A stretch of 14,338 nt of DNA from JANNAT01 sp031422555 (GTDB lineage Bacteria; Pseudomonadota; Alphaproteobacteria; Rhodobacterales; Rhodobacteraceae): NCBI GenBank assembly GCA_031422555.1, contig JANPLZ010000071.1:1-14338 (forward strand). The letters are read 5' to 3'. Made by a program: the position numbers and the translations under genes. The notes beneath the pieces were generated by a model, which saw nothing but the letters and a program-made list of their open reading frames with translations, made no database searches and had not been told where the DNA came from. This document shows, piece by piece, positions 6,625 to 13,431 of this stretch (within the stretch, counting starts at the first letter, position 1; the number at the start of each line of letters is the position of its first letter).

Positions 6625-7008
6625 TTAAACGATCAGAATGGTCAGAACCGTCAGAACAACGGATCCGATGACACAGCCCCAGCCCAACCTCTCGGCTGTC
6701 TTGATGTCCAAGCCATGACCGGCATCGAAATATAAATGCCGCAAGCCCGCAAGATAGTGATACCACACCGCCCAAGCCGAGCCTGTGAACACCAGATCGC
6801 CGAACCACGATGTTGCCACCGCATTGGCCACGGCGAAATAACTGTCAGACGTTGCCGCCGCCAAAAGCCACCACACCGCCAACGCCACGCCGACGATCAG
6901 CGCATTGCCAGTGATCCGGGTCAAAATTGAACTGATCGACGTGATTTGCGGGCGGTAAATCTGCAAATGCGGCGACAGGGGGCGTTCCACCCGTGTTGTC
7001 TGTGCCAT
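6625..7008 (-). CDS. sdhC: Succinate dehydrogenase cytochrome b556 subunit SdhC
   Basis: The first membrane anchor and first gene of the sdh operon. The 127-residue protein opens with the family signature RPLSPHLQIYRP (9-20). It has S27 and R31 at the quinone site (SSILTR). In YHYLAGLRHLYFD, H84 corresponds to the E. coli heme b ligand and H91 is also conserved; numbering is the same as in E. coli SdhC. Three membrane helices are predicted (about 34-52, 62-88 and 108-127). TAAGGAGA lies about eight bases before the ATG at 7008, the best ribosome-binding site of the operon. Confidence 0.97.
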   Translation of the reverse strand: MAQTTRVERPLSPHLQIYRPQITSISSILTRITGNALIVGVALAVWWLLAAATSDSYFAVANAVATSWFGDLVFTGSAWAVWYHYLAGLRHLYFDAGHGLDIKTAERLGWGCVIGSVVLTVLTILIV

Positions 7009-7063
7009 GCTTGGTCTCCTTATCGCGGGTCAGACGGGCAACAGGCCGGGCTGATTTGCTGAT

Positions 7064-7087
7064 CTTATAGCAGTGTTTAGCGTTATT
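7064..7087 (-). promoter_or_regulatory. Possible sdhC promoter with LacI-like element
   Basis: On the minus strand, TATAAG (plus 7064-7069) is a good -10 candidate about 56 bp before the sdhC start. No consensus -35 stands at 16-18 bp, which suits an activator-dependent promoter. Just upstream, AATAACGCTAAAC (plus 7075-7087) resembles a degenerate LacI-family half-symmetric site around CG. Both assignments are by eye only. Confidence 0.3.
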
Positions 7088-7155
7088 ATCGCCAGTGTCA
7101 CGCGCAACGGTGCCGCAGAGGCGTTAACAAATGCCCTGCAGGGCCAATATTTCAT

Positions 7156-7192
7156 ATTTGTGATCACACAAAAAATTTATGTGATCACAAAT
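7156..7192. promoter_or_regulatory. Paired GTGATCAC palindrome upstream of sdhC
   Basis: Two TGTGATCACA palindromes (7159-7168 and 7180-7189) lie 21 bp apart centre to centre, two helical turns, around an A+T-rich spacer. The whole 37 bp is also a 13-bp perfect inverted repeat (ATTTGTGATCACA and its complement) with an 11-base loop. It is 148 bp upstream of sdhC and six bases past the end of the DUF4344 gene. A near-identical copy stands before sucC, which marks it as a regulatory site of TCA genes rather than chance. A hairpin function at the DUF4344 end is possible, but there is no T-run. Confidence 0.75.
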
Positions 7193-7198
7193 GGGGCA

Positions 7199-7954
7199 TC
7201 AGGGATTTTCGGCATACATCCGGGCCAGATCCTCGGCATACTCGGTGCAGATGGTGATGGACCGGTCGGACGGATCGTAAAACGCATTCGCCTCGTCGCA
7301 GGCGGCAACGGTCACGGTGACTTCATGCGGCAAGCCGTAAGCGGCGTTCAGATCTTTCACTTCATCCGCCAGCAACGCGGCAATCGGATCGTCGGGCAGC
7401 ACGCCGATCAACTTGAAGCCTTTGGTCGCTTTGGTAGGCTCCAGCCCCTCCAGCATCACGCCCCAGGACGCATCGGCCAGATCGAATTCATCCGGGCAGC
7501 CTTCGGCGCGGTCGGCAGGCAATTCCAACTCTGCCGCCACATCTTCGCGCACTTCGGGGTTTGCGCCGTAAAACAGACAGACAAGGTTGTAATAACGCTG
7601 CAAATCAAGGCTATGCACATCTGCAAACCCGATTTCGGACCCGTCATTGGTGGCTTCGACATCATAAAGCCGGAAAGCATTGGCAGTATCGTAAAGGATC
7701 GAGGTTGCGGAATCTTCGTCCCAGATGCTGTTGATCAAAATCGCCGACAGGGTATCAGCGGCATCTTCCTCGCGGCCCAGCACCGGCAATTCCAGCACAT
7801 CAATAAAGGCGTGGCCCAATTCGTGGTAAAATGTCGCCAACACATTTGAGGCAACAAAGGTGGCGGCAGACTCGTCTTTTGGCATCTTGAACGGCGTCTC
7901 GGCCATGGCAGGCAAGGCGAGCGCACAAAACGCGAGGGCAATAAGGTATCGCAT
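7199..7954 (-). CDS. Secreted DUF4344 putative metallopeptidase
   Basis: A 251-residue exported protein. The signal peptide MRYLIALAFCALALPAMA is predicted to be cut before ETP. FYHELGHAF gives the zinc motif HELGH (H44, E45, H48). GREEDAADTLSA at 60-71 supplies acidic residues (E62, E63, D67), one of which could be the third ligand. This arrangement is that of the DUF4344 family, presumed gluzincin-type peptidases without a known substrate. The start has CGGAG upstream. It lies 70 bp after the DUF1737 gene on the same strand and is not obviously part of the sdh operon, because the paired palindrome and sdhC promoter lie between. Confidence 0.82.
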   Translation of the reverse strand: MRYLIALAFCALALPAMAETPFKMPKDESAATFVASNVLATFYHELGHAFIDVLELPVLGREEDAADTLSAILINSIWDEDSATSILYDTANAFRLYDVEATNDGSEIGFADVHSLDLQRYYNLVCLFYGANPEVREDVAAELELPADRAEGCPDEFDLADASWGVMLEGLEPTKATKGFKLIGVLPDDPIAALLADEVKDLNAAYGLPHEVTVTVAACDEANAFYDPSDRSITICTEYAEDLARMYAENP

Positions 7955-8024
7955 GACGGCTCCGGTTGGCTAAAGGGCTGTTGGGGCGGGCCGTATCATC
8001 GCGCGGCGCGGCATAGCGGCGGCA

Positions 8025-8228
8025 TCAATGATCGCCCAGTTTCGTGTCGGCGCTATAATCACCCGCAGCCGTTTTCACCACCGCCTGCCCGCAGCGCATC
8101 ACCCCGCGGGCCGCGTCAAAAGCGTAGGTCGGCGCACCGTGCAACTGCCAGCCTTTGTTCAGGGCCGCCGTGACTTTGTGGCAAAAGGCCGAAGTGTCAT
8201 CTTCGGTTAAAAACCGATACAACTGCAT
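8025..8228 (-). CDS. DUF1737 small protein
   Basis: A 67-residue cytoplasmic protein beginning MQLYRFLTEDDTSAFCHKVT, with ALNKGWQLHGAP and MRCGQAVVK following. This is the pattern of the DUF1737 family, which has no known function. Its ATG shares one base with the NnrU stop (TGATG), so translation is coupled to the NnrU gene. The frame stays open far upstream inside NnrU, but only this start gives the domain. C16 and C46 are the only cysteines. Confidence 0.8.
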   Translation of the reverse strand: MQLYRFLTEDDTSAFCHKVTAALNKGWQLHGAPTYAFDAARGVMRCGQAVVKTAAGDYSADTKLGDH

Positions 8229-8782
8229 CAATAATTGCCGGCAAAAACCGGGTGGCCCAGCCAGGCGTGAACCCAGGCCGCAACGCCATAGAGCACCGCC
8301 GTTCCCGCCAGCGCCATCGCATCGCCCTTGATGCCGCGTCCGCCGGTGGGCGGCGTCCAGCGCTGCGCGCGGTTGATCATCGCAATCGAGATCAACGCCC
8401 ACACCCCGATGCCACCAAACAGGATAATCGACGCCTGATCGCCATTCACCAGCAAATGCGCGGCCGCCCAGATCACCGTGCCCCACAGCATCGGATGCCG
8501 CATCACCGGATACAGCAGCCCCTTGGTGCCGCCCACAGCGTAAAGATAGACCGAGATCAGCATCAGCGCGTTGTTGGCATGGCCCATGCCCGCCATCGGG
8601 CTGTAGACCGGGATCACCTCGGCGGCGCGGTAGCCGATCACCATCAAGACAACCGCGGCAACCAAAGCCAAAGCCACCAGCCCTTTGCCCCGATCGCCCA
8701 AGGTCGCCCGCAGATCAGGCAGAATGCGTTTGAACCAATGCGCCGCGATCCACAAAAGCAACCCGATACTTAACAGCGTCAT
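8228..8782 (-). CDS. NnrU family membrane protein
   Basis: A 184-residue integral membrane protein with about five to six hydrophobic segments (near 1-17, 34-50, 70-90, 99-113, 118-136 and 155-175). The key stretch YPVMRHPMLWGTVIWAAAHLLVNGD (91-115), with R95-H96-P97 and H109, is the NnrU family signature. NnrU was named from denitrification gene clusters and is related to the heme-binding carotenoid isomerase Z-ISO. No denitrification or carotenoid genes are nearby, so its role here is open. GGGAG precedes the ATG at 8782. Its stop overlaps the DUF1737 start. Confidence 0.83.
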   Translation of the reverse strand: MTLLSIGLLLWIAAHWFKRILPDLRATLGDRGKGLVALALVAAVVLMVIGYRAAEVIPVYSPMAGMGHANNALMLISVYLYAVGGTKGLLYPVMRHPMLWGTVIWAAAHLLVNGDQASIILFGGIGVWALISIAMINRAQRWTPPTGGRGIKGDAMALAGTAVLYGVAAWVHAWLGHPVFAGNY

Positions 8783-9006
8783 GCGATACTCCCAGTCAAG
8801 CTTGGGGTGCCAAAGGTGACACCCTGCTTTGCCTCATTGCGGCGAATTATGCAGGTTCTGGCGCGCTTTGCCATCCCCGGCCAGCAGAATTGCCGCAAAT
8901 TGACCGGCGTTTTGCGCCAAGTGCCGCAGCCCGCGCGCGACGTTAAGGAAATCGTTGGATTCTGGGCGCAGCCTAAGGTGATGCGAATGAACCGGGAAGG
9001 TTGATC
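8783..9006. other. Divergent intergenic region, promoters unassigned
   Basis: This 224-bp gap separates NnrU (minus) from a small secreted protein (plus). A 65-codon plus-strand frame (8807-9004) runs through it but has no ribosome-binding site or recognisable protein features. GGGTG and CACCC near 8804-8826 could form a short hairpin. I see no tRNA and no clear promoter boxes. Confidence 0.35.
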
Positions 9007-9318
9007 ATGGAAAAGCTGATGTTTGCCCTGTCGCTTGGTTTTGCCGGGTTGATCCTTGCCACACAGGCGGGCTGGGCCGCGGGTCAATGCGCACCGCGCG
9101 CCGGGGTTTTGGCGGCGCTGTCGCAAAAATACGGCGAAACCCGGCGCGGAATCGGCATGGCGGGCGACGCCCAACTGATGGAGCTGTTTGCCAGCGCTGC
9201 CACCGGCAGTTGGACCATCACCGTGACGCTGCCAGACGGCACCACCTGCCTTGTGGCCACCGGGCAGGCCTTTGAAGCCCTGAGCGAAGCGCTACCGGTG
9301 CCCGGCGATCCGGCCTAG
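9007..9318 (+). CDS. Small secreted protein of unknown function
   Basis: A 103-residue protein with an N-terminal signal peptide (MEKLMFALSLGFAGLILATQAGWAA, cut near residue 25). The mature part has two cysteines, C28 and C81, a likely disulfide pair, and a beta-like stretch WTITVTLPDGTTCLVATG (69-86). I recognise no family beyond a resemblance to small periplasmic proteins of Rhodobacterales. The ATG at 9007 is chosen over the TTG at 9001 because GGGAAGG lies seven bases before it. It ends convergently with the TauE/SafE gene in interlocked stop codons (CTAG). Confidence 0.75.
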   Translation: MEKLMFALSLGFAGLILATQAGWAAGQCAPRAGVLAALSQKYGETRRGIGMAGDAQLMELFASAATGSWTITVTLPDGTTCLVATGQAFEALSEALPVPGDPA

Positions 9319-10067
9319 CCCAGCGCGCCATCTGCGCCATCCCAGATCAATTTGATCGAAATCGCCAAAAGCGCCCAAGTGATGATCTGAAAAAACAGCT
9401 TTTCCGGCATCACCTTGACCAGCTTTGCCCCAGCAAACACCGCCACCGCCGCCGCGGGCATCAGCACCACTGCCACTTTCAGATTTTCCAACGAAAACTG
9501 GCCCAGCGCGTAGTAGGGGATCAGCTTTATCGCATTCAGATAGGCAAACAGCACCGTATTGGTGCCGGCAAAAACCAGTTTGGGCAATTGCAACGGCAGC
9601 ACATAAACCTGATACGGCGGCGCGCCTGCATGACTGACAAAACTGGTAAAGCCGGTCAGCGTGCCCCAGAAAATGCCGGGGCCCACTTCGGCGTTTTTGG
9701 CCGGGCCCAATTGGCCACGTTTGCGCAACAGGTTCAGCGCAAATACCAACCCAATGACCCCCACCAACATGGTGACCAGCCATTCCGGCGTGATGCTAGC
9801 GGTGGCCCAGCCGACGGCGACCCCAATCGTCACCCCCACCGCCATGATTGCCAAAACACGGCGGTCAAAGGCGGCGCGATAGGCGTATAATCCGAACATG
9901 TCAGAAATAACAAACACAGGCAGCAGCAATCCCGCCGCCGTCACCGGTGATATCGCCAGCGCCAGCACTGGCACCCCCAGCATACCAACCACCGGCAAGC
10001 CGCCTTTGCCCATGCCCACCAGAATTGCGGCCAGCAGTGCTACCGTCCAGAAAAACCCACCGTCCAT
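9315..10067 (-). CDS. TauE/SafE family sulfite/anion permease
   Basis: A 250-residue polytopic inner-membrane protein of the TauE/SafE (COG0730) family, whose characterised members export or import sulfite, sulfoacetate or related organic sulfur anions. The first repeat signature GMGKGGLPVVGMLGVP is at 18-33. The second, GFTSFVSHAGAPPYQVYVLP, is at about 138-157, with the family's NAIKLIPYY further on. Seven to eight membrane helices are predicted. A G-run (GGGGGGC) just before the ATG at 10067 serves as ribosome-binding site. It is divergent from mdh and not part of the TCA set. The substrate cannot be told from sequence. Confidence 0.9.
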   Translation of the reverse strand: MDGGFFWTVALLAAILVGMGKGGLPVVGMLGVPVLALAISPVTAAGLLLPVFVISDMFGLYAYRAAFDRRVLAIMAVGVTIGVAVGWATASITPEWLVTMLVGVIGLVFALNLLRKRGQLGPAKNAEVGPGIFWGTLTGFTSFVSHAGAPPYQVYVLPLQLPKLVFAGTNTVLFAYLNAIKLIPYYALGQFSLENLKVAVVLMPAAAVAVFAGAKLVKVMPEKLFFQIITWALLAISIKLIWDGADGALG

Positions 10068-10093
10068 GCTGCCCCCCCATATCCTGGCCCCGC

Positions 10094-10148
10094 TTTAGCG
10101 CAAACTTTCGCGCCAAGCCACCCTAACTCCCTATGCTGCATTGCAGCA
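10094..10148. promoter_or_regulatory. mdh upstream region with palindromes
   Basis: Two candidate operator elements stand between the TauE/SafE gene and mdh. TTTAGCGCAAAC (10094-10105) is a degenerate LacI-like site sharing TTTAGCG with the sdhC promoter region. TGCTGCA-T-TGCAGCA (10134-10148) is a perfect seven-plus-seven palindrome around one base. A TATTCT at 10166-10171 could be the mdh -10 box, with TTGCAG (10141-10146) as a poorly spaced -35, in which case the palindrome would cover the -35. Confidence 0.3.
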
Positions 10149-10236
10149 GGCTTGCGCGCAGGGGGTATTCTGGCTTACCAACCCGGCATCATTGCAAACG
10201 CGCAGCCTTGTTGTGCAAACCTCGGGAGAGTTTCCT

Positions 10237-11199
10237 ATGGCCAGACCAAAGATCGCTTTAATCGGTGCAGGTCAGATCGGGGGCACGCTTGCCCATCTTG
10301 CGGCGCTGAAAGAGTTGGGCGACGTCGTGTTGTTCGACATCTCGGAAGGCACGCCGCAGGGCAAGGCGCTGGATATCTCGCAATCCGGGCCATCCGAAGG
10401 GTTCGACGCCTCGGTGACCGGCACCAACGACTATGCGTTCCTGCGCCGTGCTGACGTGTGCATCGTGACCGCAGGGGTGCCACGCAAACCGGGGATGAGC
10501 CGGGATGATTTGCTGGGCATCAATCTGAAGGTGATGAAATCGGTCGGTGAAGGCATCAAGAAACATTGCCCGCAGGCGTTTGTGATCTGCATCACCAACC
10601 CGCTGGATGCCATGGTCTGGGCGCTGCGCGAATATTCCGGCCTGCCACATAACAAGGTTGTCGGCATGGCGGGGGTGCTGGACAGTGCGAGGTTCCGGCA
10701 TTTCCTGTCGGTGGAATTCGAAGTGTCGATGCGCGATGTGACGGCCTTTGTGCTGGGTGGGCATGGCGATACCATGGTGCCATTGACGCGCTATTCCACA
10801 GTGGGCGGCGTGCCTTTGCCCGATCTGGTGGCAATGGGCTGGACCACGCAAGACAAGCTGGACGCGATTGTGCAGCGCACCCGTGATGGCGGGGCGGAAA
10901 TCGTGGGTCTGCTGAAAACCGGATCAGCGTTTTATGCCCCCGCCACCGCAGCGATTGAAATGGCAGAAGCTTACTTAAAAGACCAAAAGCGCGTGTTGCC
11001 TTGCGCCGCCTATGTTGATGGCGCGTTCGGGCTGAAAGGCATGTATGTCGGCGTACCCGCGATCTTGGGCGCGGGCGGGGTTGAACGGGTGGTCAACATC
11101 AAGATGACGGCGGACGAACAGGTGATGTTCGACAAATCGGTCGATGCCGTCAAAGGCTTGGTCGCGGCGTGCAAGGCGATTGATCCGTCACTGGCCTAA
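10237..11199 (+). CDS. mdh: Malate dehydrogenase
   Basis: An NAD-dependent malate dehydrogenase of the LDH-like type, converting malate to oxaloacetate in the TCA cycle in the cytoplasm. The 320-residue protein has the nucleotide-binding loop GAGQIGG (10-16) with D34 after the second strand, substrate-binding R83 and R89 (GVPRKPGMSR), N121 (ITNPLDAM), and the catalytic D149/R152 (LDSARFR) and H176 (GGHGDTM). The frame opens 32 codons upstream, but GGGAGAG lies seven bases before the ATG at 10237 and the Rossmann fold begins at once. It is followed by a strong hairpin, so it seems to be a separate transcription unit from sucC. Confidence 0.97.
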   Translation: MARPKIALIGAGQIGGTLAHLAALKELGDVVLFDISEGTPQGKALDISQSGPSEGFDASVTGTNDYAFLRRADVCIVTAGVPRKPGMSRDDLLGINLKVMKSVGEGIKKHCPQAFVICITNPLDAMVWALREYSGLPHNKVVGMAGVLDSARFRHFLSVEFEVSMRDVTAFVLGGHGDTMVPLTRYSTVGGVPLPDLVAMGWTTQDKLDAIVQRTRDGGAEIVGLLKTGSAFYAPATAAIEMAEAYLKDQKRVLPCAAYVDGAFGLKGMYVGVPAILGAGGVERVVNIKMTADEQVMFDKSVDAVKGLVAACKAIDPSLA

Positions 11200-11209
11200 G
11201 CCCCCCAAG

Positions 11210-11237
11210 TGCAGCGCGCCCGGACGGGCGCGCTGCA
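11210..11237 (+). terminator. mdh terminator hairpin
   Basis: TGCAGCGCGCCC and GGGCGCGCTGCA form a perfect 12-bp G+C-rich stem around the loop GGAC, ten bases past the mdh stop. The trailing sequence TCGGTCTTGCGC is only partly T-rich, so termination may be incomplete. Placement and strength make a terminator the best reading. Confidence 0.65.
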
Positions 11238-11245
11238 TCGGTCTT

Positions 11246-11278
11246 GCGCAAAAATTTTACCCAGAAAATTTTTCGCGC
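11246..11278. repeat. A+T-rich inverted repeat after mdh
   Basis: GCGC-AAAAATTTT (11246-11258) and AAAATTTTT-C-GCGC (11265-11278) form a 13-bp stem with one bulged C around the loop ACCCAG. It stands right behind the mdh hairpin and 32 bp before the methyltransferase start. It may act as a second terminator element or as an operator for the next gene. Confidence 0.5.
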
Positions 11279-11309
11279 CGACCGCCCGTTCCTGTTAGTT
11301 GACTGCCAT

Positions 11310-11981
11310 ATGGCCCGCCCGATATCCCCCTACCATGCCCCCGGCTTTTATGCCGATGCCCTGTCAAAGGGGCGGCACCGCGATATTGTTGGCGGGCGCT
11401 GGGATGAAACGGGTCGCGCGCAGATGGCCGTCTTGCTGGAACATGGCTTGCAGCCCGACCATCATTTGCTGGACATCGGTGCGGGGTCTTTGCGATTGGG
11501 CTGCAAGGCGGTGCCCTATCTGAACCCCGGCCATTATTGGGCCACCGATATGTCGGGCGATCTGCTGCTGCGGGGCTATGATCTTGAATTGGCCGACCCC
11601 GCCCGCCTGCCGCAAGGTCAGCTGATCGAAGACGCTGATTTCAATTTTCCGGGGGTTTGCGACACCATCACCCATGCGATTGCCTTTGCGGTGTTCACCC
11701 ATTTGCCGGGCGCACATCTGCACCGGGCCCTGACCCAAATCCGGGTGAAATTTCCCGCTTTGCAAAAGTTGTTGTTCACCGTGTTTCTTGCCCCCGATCC
11801 GGCCAACAGCCTGCAAGCATACCGCCAGCAGGATGGCGTGGTCACCCATAAAACCCGCGCGCCCTATCATCTGTTGGCGCATGAGGTGATGGCGATGGCG
11901 CAGACATCGGGGTTTTCCGCAACCTTGTGCGATACCCGTCTGCCGCGCGGCCAGCGGCTTTATCTGGCTAAACCTGCGTAA
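11310..11981 (+). CDS. Class I SAM-dependent methyltransferase
   Basis: A 223-residue cytoplasmic protein. HHLLDIGAGSLRLG (51-64) is motif I of class I methyltransferases, and D80 (WATDMS) is the acidic residue expected to hold the ribose of S-adenosylmethionine. The C-terminal half (AIAFAVFTHLPG, then LFTVFLAP) fits later motifs. The substrate is unknown. The frame opens at a TTG at 11244 inside the inverted repeat, but the ATG at 11310 begins the recognisable protein, though without a clear ribosome-binding site. It lies between the mdh terminator and the sucC regulatory region. It is unlike the zinc-ribbon methyltransferase inside the sdh operon: it has a normal motif I and no cysteine ribbon. 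Confidence 0.82.
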   Translation: MARPISPYHAPGFYADALSKGRHRDIVGGRWDETGRAQMAVLLEHGLQPDHHLLDIGAGSLRLGCKAVPYLNPGHYWATDMSGDLLLRGYDLELADPARLPQGQLIEDADFNFPGVCDTITHAIAFAVFTHLPGAHLHRALTQIRVKFPALQKLLFTVFLAPDPANSLQAYRQQDGVVTHKTRAPYHLLAHEVMAMAQTSGFSATLCDTRLPRGQRLYLAKPA

Positions 11982-12038
11982 AACAGGGCTTTCGGCGGAA
12001 CATACGGCATGGCGCCGCCCAATCCTTAAGCACTTCCT

Positions 12039-12075
12039 ATTTGTGATCACGCAAAAAATTATTGTGATCACAAAT
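12039..12075. promoter_or_regulatory. Paired GTGATCAC palindrome upstream of sucC
   Basis: The second copy of the element found before sdhC: GTGATCAC cores at 12043-12050 and 12064-12071, again 21 bp centre to centre, with ATTTG and CAAAT at the outer ends and an A+T-rich spacer. It agrees with the sdhC copy at 34 of 37 bases; three differences lie in the spacer and inner edge. It stands 91 bp before the sucC start. Flanking sequences are unrelated, which argues for a conserved binding site rather than a recent duplication. Confidence 0.75.
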
Positions 12076-12166
12076 GTCACTTTTCCGAAAACCTGATCCA
12101 TTTGCCGTTTTGCCTCGGCGTCGATCTGTGGCATCACGGCACAAATCACAGCGGTCAGGACAGTCA

Positions 12167-13360
12167 ATGAACATCCACGAATACCAAGCCAAGTCGTTGT
12201 TGCGCAGCTATGGCATTCCGGTTTCCGATGGCCGTGCGGTGACCAAGGCCGAAGAGGCAAAGACGGCGGCGGGGGAACTGGATGGCCCGCTTTGGGTGGT
12301 CAAGGCGCAAATCCACGCAGGCGGGCGCGGCAAGGGTAAGTTCAAAGAGGCCGAAGCTGGCGAAAAAGGCGGCGTGCGGTTGGCGCGGTCGGTGGGTGAG
12401 GCTGCCGAATTTGCCCGCCAAATGCTGGGCCGCACTTTGGTCACCGTGCAAACCGGGCCTGCGGGCAAACAGGTGAACCGCATCTACATCGAAGATGGCA
12501 GCGATATCGCCCGCGAGTTGTATCTGGCCATGCTGATTGATCGTGGCACTTCACGGATTTCCTTTGTGGTGTCCACCGAAGGCGGCATGTCGATCGAGGA
12601 TGTGGCCCATGACACCCCCGAAAAGATCATCACCTTTGACATTGATCCTGCGACCGGCCTGTCCGATTTCCATGGCCGCCGCGTGGCCTTTGCATTGGGA
12701 CTGACCGGCAATCAGGTCAAGCAATGCGTCAGCATCATCAAAGCCCTGTATAAGATGTTCGTCGAAAAAGACATGGAAATGCTGGAAATCAACCCGCTTG
12801 TGGTGATGACCGATGGCAACTTGAAACTCTTGGATGCGAAGATGAGCTTTGATGGCAACGCCATCTACCGCCACCCCGATATTGCCGCTTTGCGGGACGA
12901 GACGGAAGAAGACCCCAAAGAACTGGCGGCATCGAAGTTTGATCTGAACTACATCGCACTGGATGGCGAAATCGGCTGCATGGTCAATGGCGCAGGCCTT
13001 GCGATGGCCACGATGGACATCATCAAACTGTATGGGGCAGAGCCTGCGAATTTCCTTGATGTCGGCGGCGGGGCCACCCGCGAAAAGGTGACCGAGGCAT
13101 TCAAGATCATCACCTCGGATCCGCAGGTCAAAGGCATTCTGGTGAACATTTTTGGTGGCATCATGCGGTGCGATGTGATCGCCGAAGGGGTGATTGCGGC
13201 CGTCAAGGAAGTGGGCCTGAAAGTGCCGCTGGTGGTGCGGCTGGAAGGCACCAACGTGGATCTGGGCAAGGATATCATCCGCAATTCCGGCCTGAACGTG
13301 ATTGCGGCGGATAATCTGAGTGATGCTGCGCAAAAGATCGTCAAGGCGGTTAAGGGGTGA
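12167..13360 (+). CDS. sucC: Succinyl-CoA synthetase (ADP-forming) beta subunit SucC
   Basis: The nucleotide-binding beta subunit of succinyl-CoA synthetase, which with SucD converts succinyl-CoA to succinate while making ATP (or GTP). The 397-residue protein starts MNIHEYQAKSLL and has an ATP-grasp fold with K46 and GGRGKGK (52-58), and Mg-binding N209 (EINPLV) and D223 (LLDAK), offset by ten from E. coli. The C-terminal CoA-ligase half carries NFLDVGGGAT (295-304), VNIFGGIMRCD (326-336) and VRLEGTN. The start has AGGA about eight bases upstream; the open frame before it is non-coding. sucD is not in the window. Two small genes follow instead, as often seen between sucC and sucD in Rhodobacterales. 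Confidence 0.97.
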   Translation: MNIHEYQAKSLLRSYGIPVSDGRAVTKAEEAKTAAGELDGPLWVVKAQIHAGGRGKGKFKEAEAGEKGGVRLARSVGEAAEFARQMLGRTLVTVQTGPAGKQVNRIYIEDGSDIARELYLAMLIDRGTSRISFVVSTEGGMSIEDVAHDTPEKIITFDIDPATGLSDFHGRRVAFALGLTGNQVKQCVSIIKALYKMFVEKDMEMLEINPLVVMTDGNLKLLDAKMSFDGNAIYRHPDIAALRDETEEDPKELAASKFDLNYIALDGEIGCMVNGAGLAMATMDIIKLYGAEPANFLDVGGGATREKVTEAFKIITSDPQVKGILVNIFGGIMRCDVIAEGVIAAVKEVGLKVPLVVRLEGTNVDLGKDIIRNSGLNVIAADNLSDAAQKIVKAVKG

Positions 13361-13367
13361 TGGGTCA

Positions 13368-13415
13368 GGCGCGGCTTGCGCCGCCAAACCAGTCGCGCAG
13401 CGGGGTAATTCCCGC
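13368..13415 (+). other. Two short hairpins in the gap after sucC
   Basis: GGCGC-GGCTT-GCGCC (13368-13382) and GCGGG-GTAATT-CCCGC (13400-13415) lie in the 71-bp gap before the next gene. Neither is followed by a T-run. They may stabilise the sucC message 3' end or reduce read-through, but both stems are only five pairs. Confidence 0.3.
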
Positions 13416-13431
13416 GCTACCAAGGAAAATC

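Noticed and set aside
7156..7192. CRP/FNR site reading of TGTGATCACA
   Set aside because: The TGTGA and TCACA halves abut with no six-base spacer, and the FNR pattern TTGAT-N4-ATCAA is absent.
8807..9004. 65-codon plus-strand frame before the small secreted protein
   Set aside because: It has no ribosome-binding site or protein features and lies where two divergent promoters are expected.
12074..12166. N-terminal extension of sucC
   Set aside because: It would begin inside the paired palindrome, and SucC homology starts exactly at the ATG at 12167.
12551..13423. A 290-codon minus-strand frame opposite sucC
   Set aside because: It is antisense to a fully conserved SucC and shows shadow composition rich in His, Gln and Arg.
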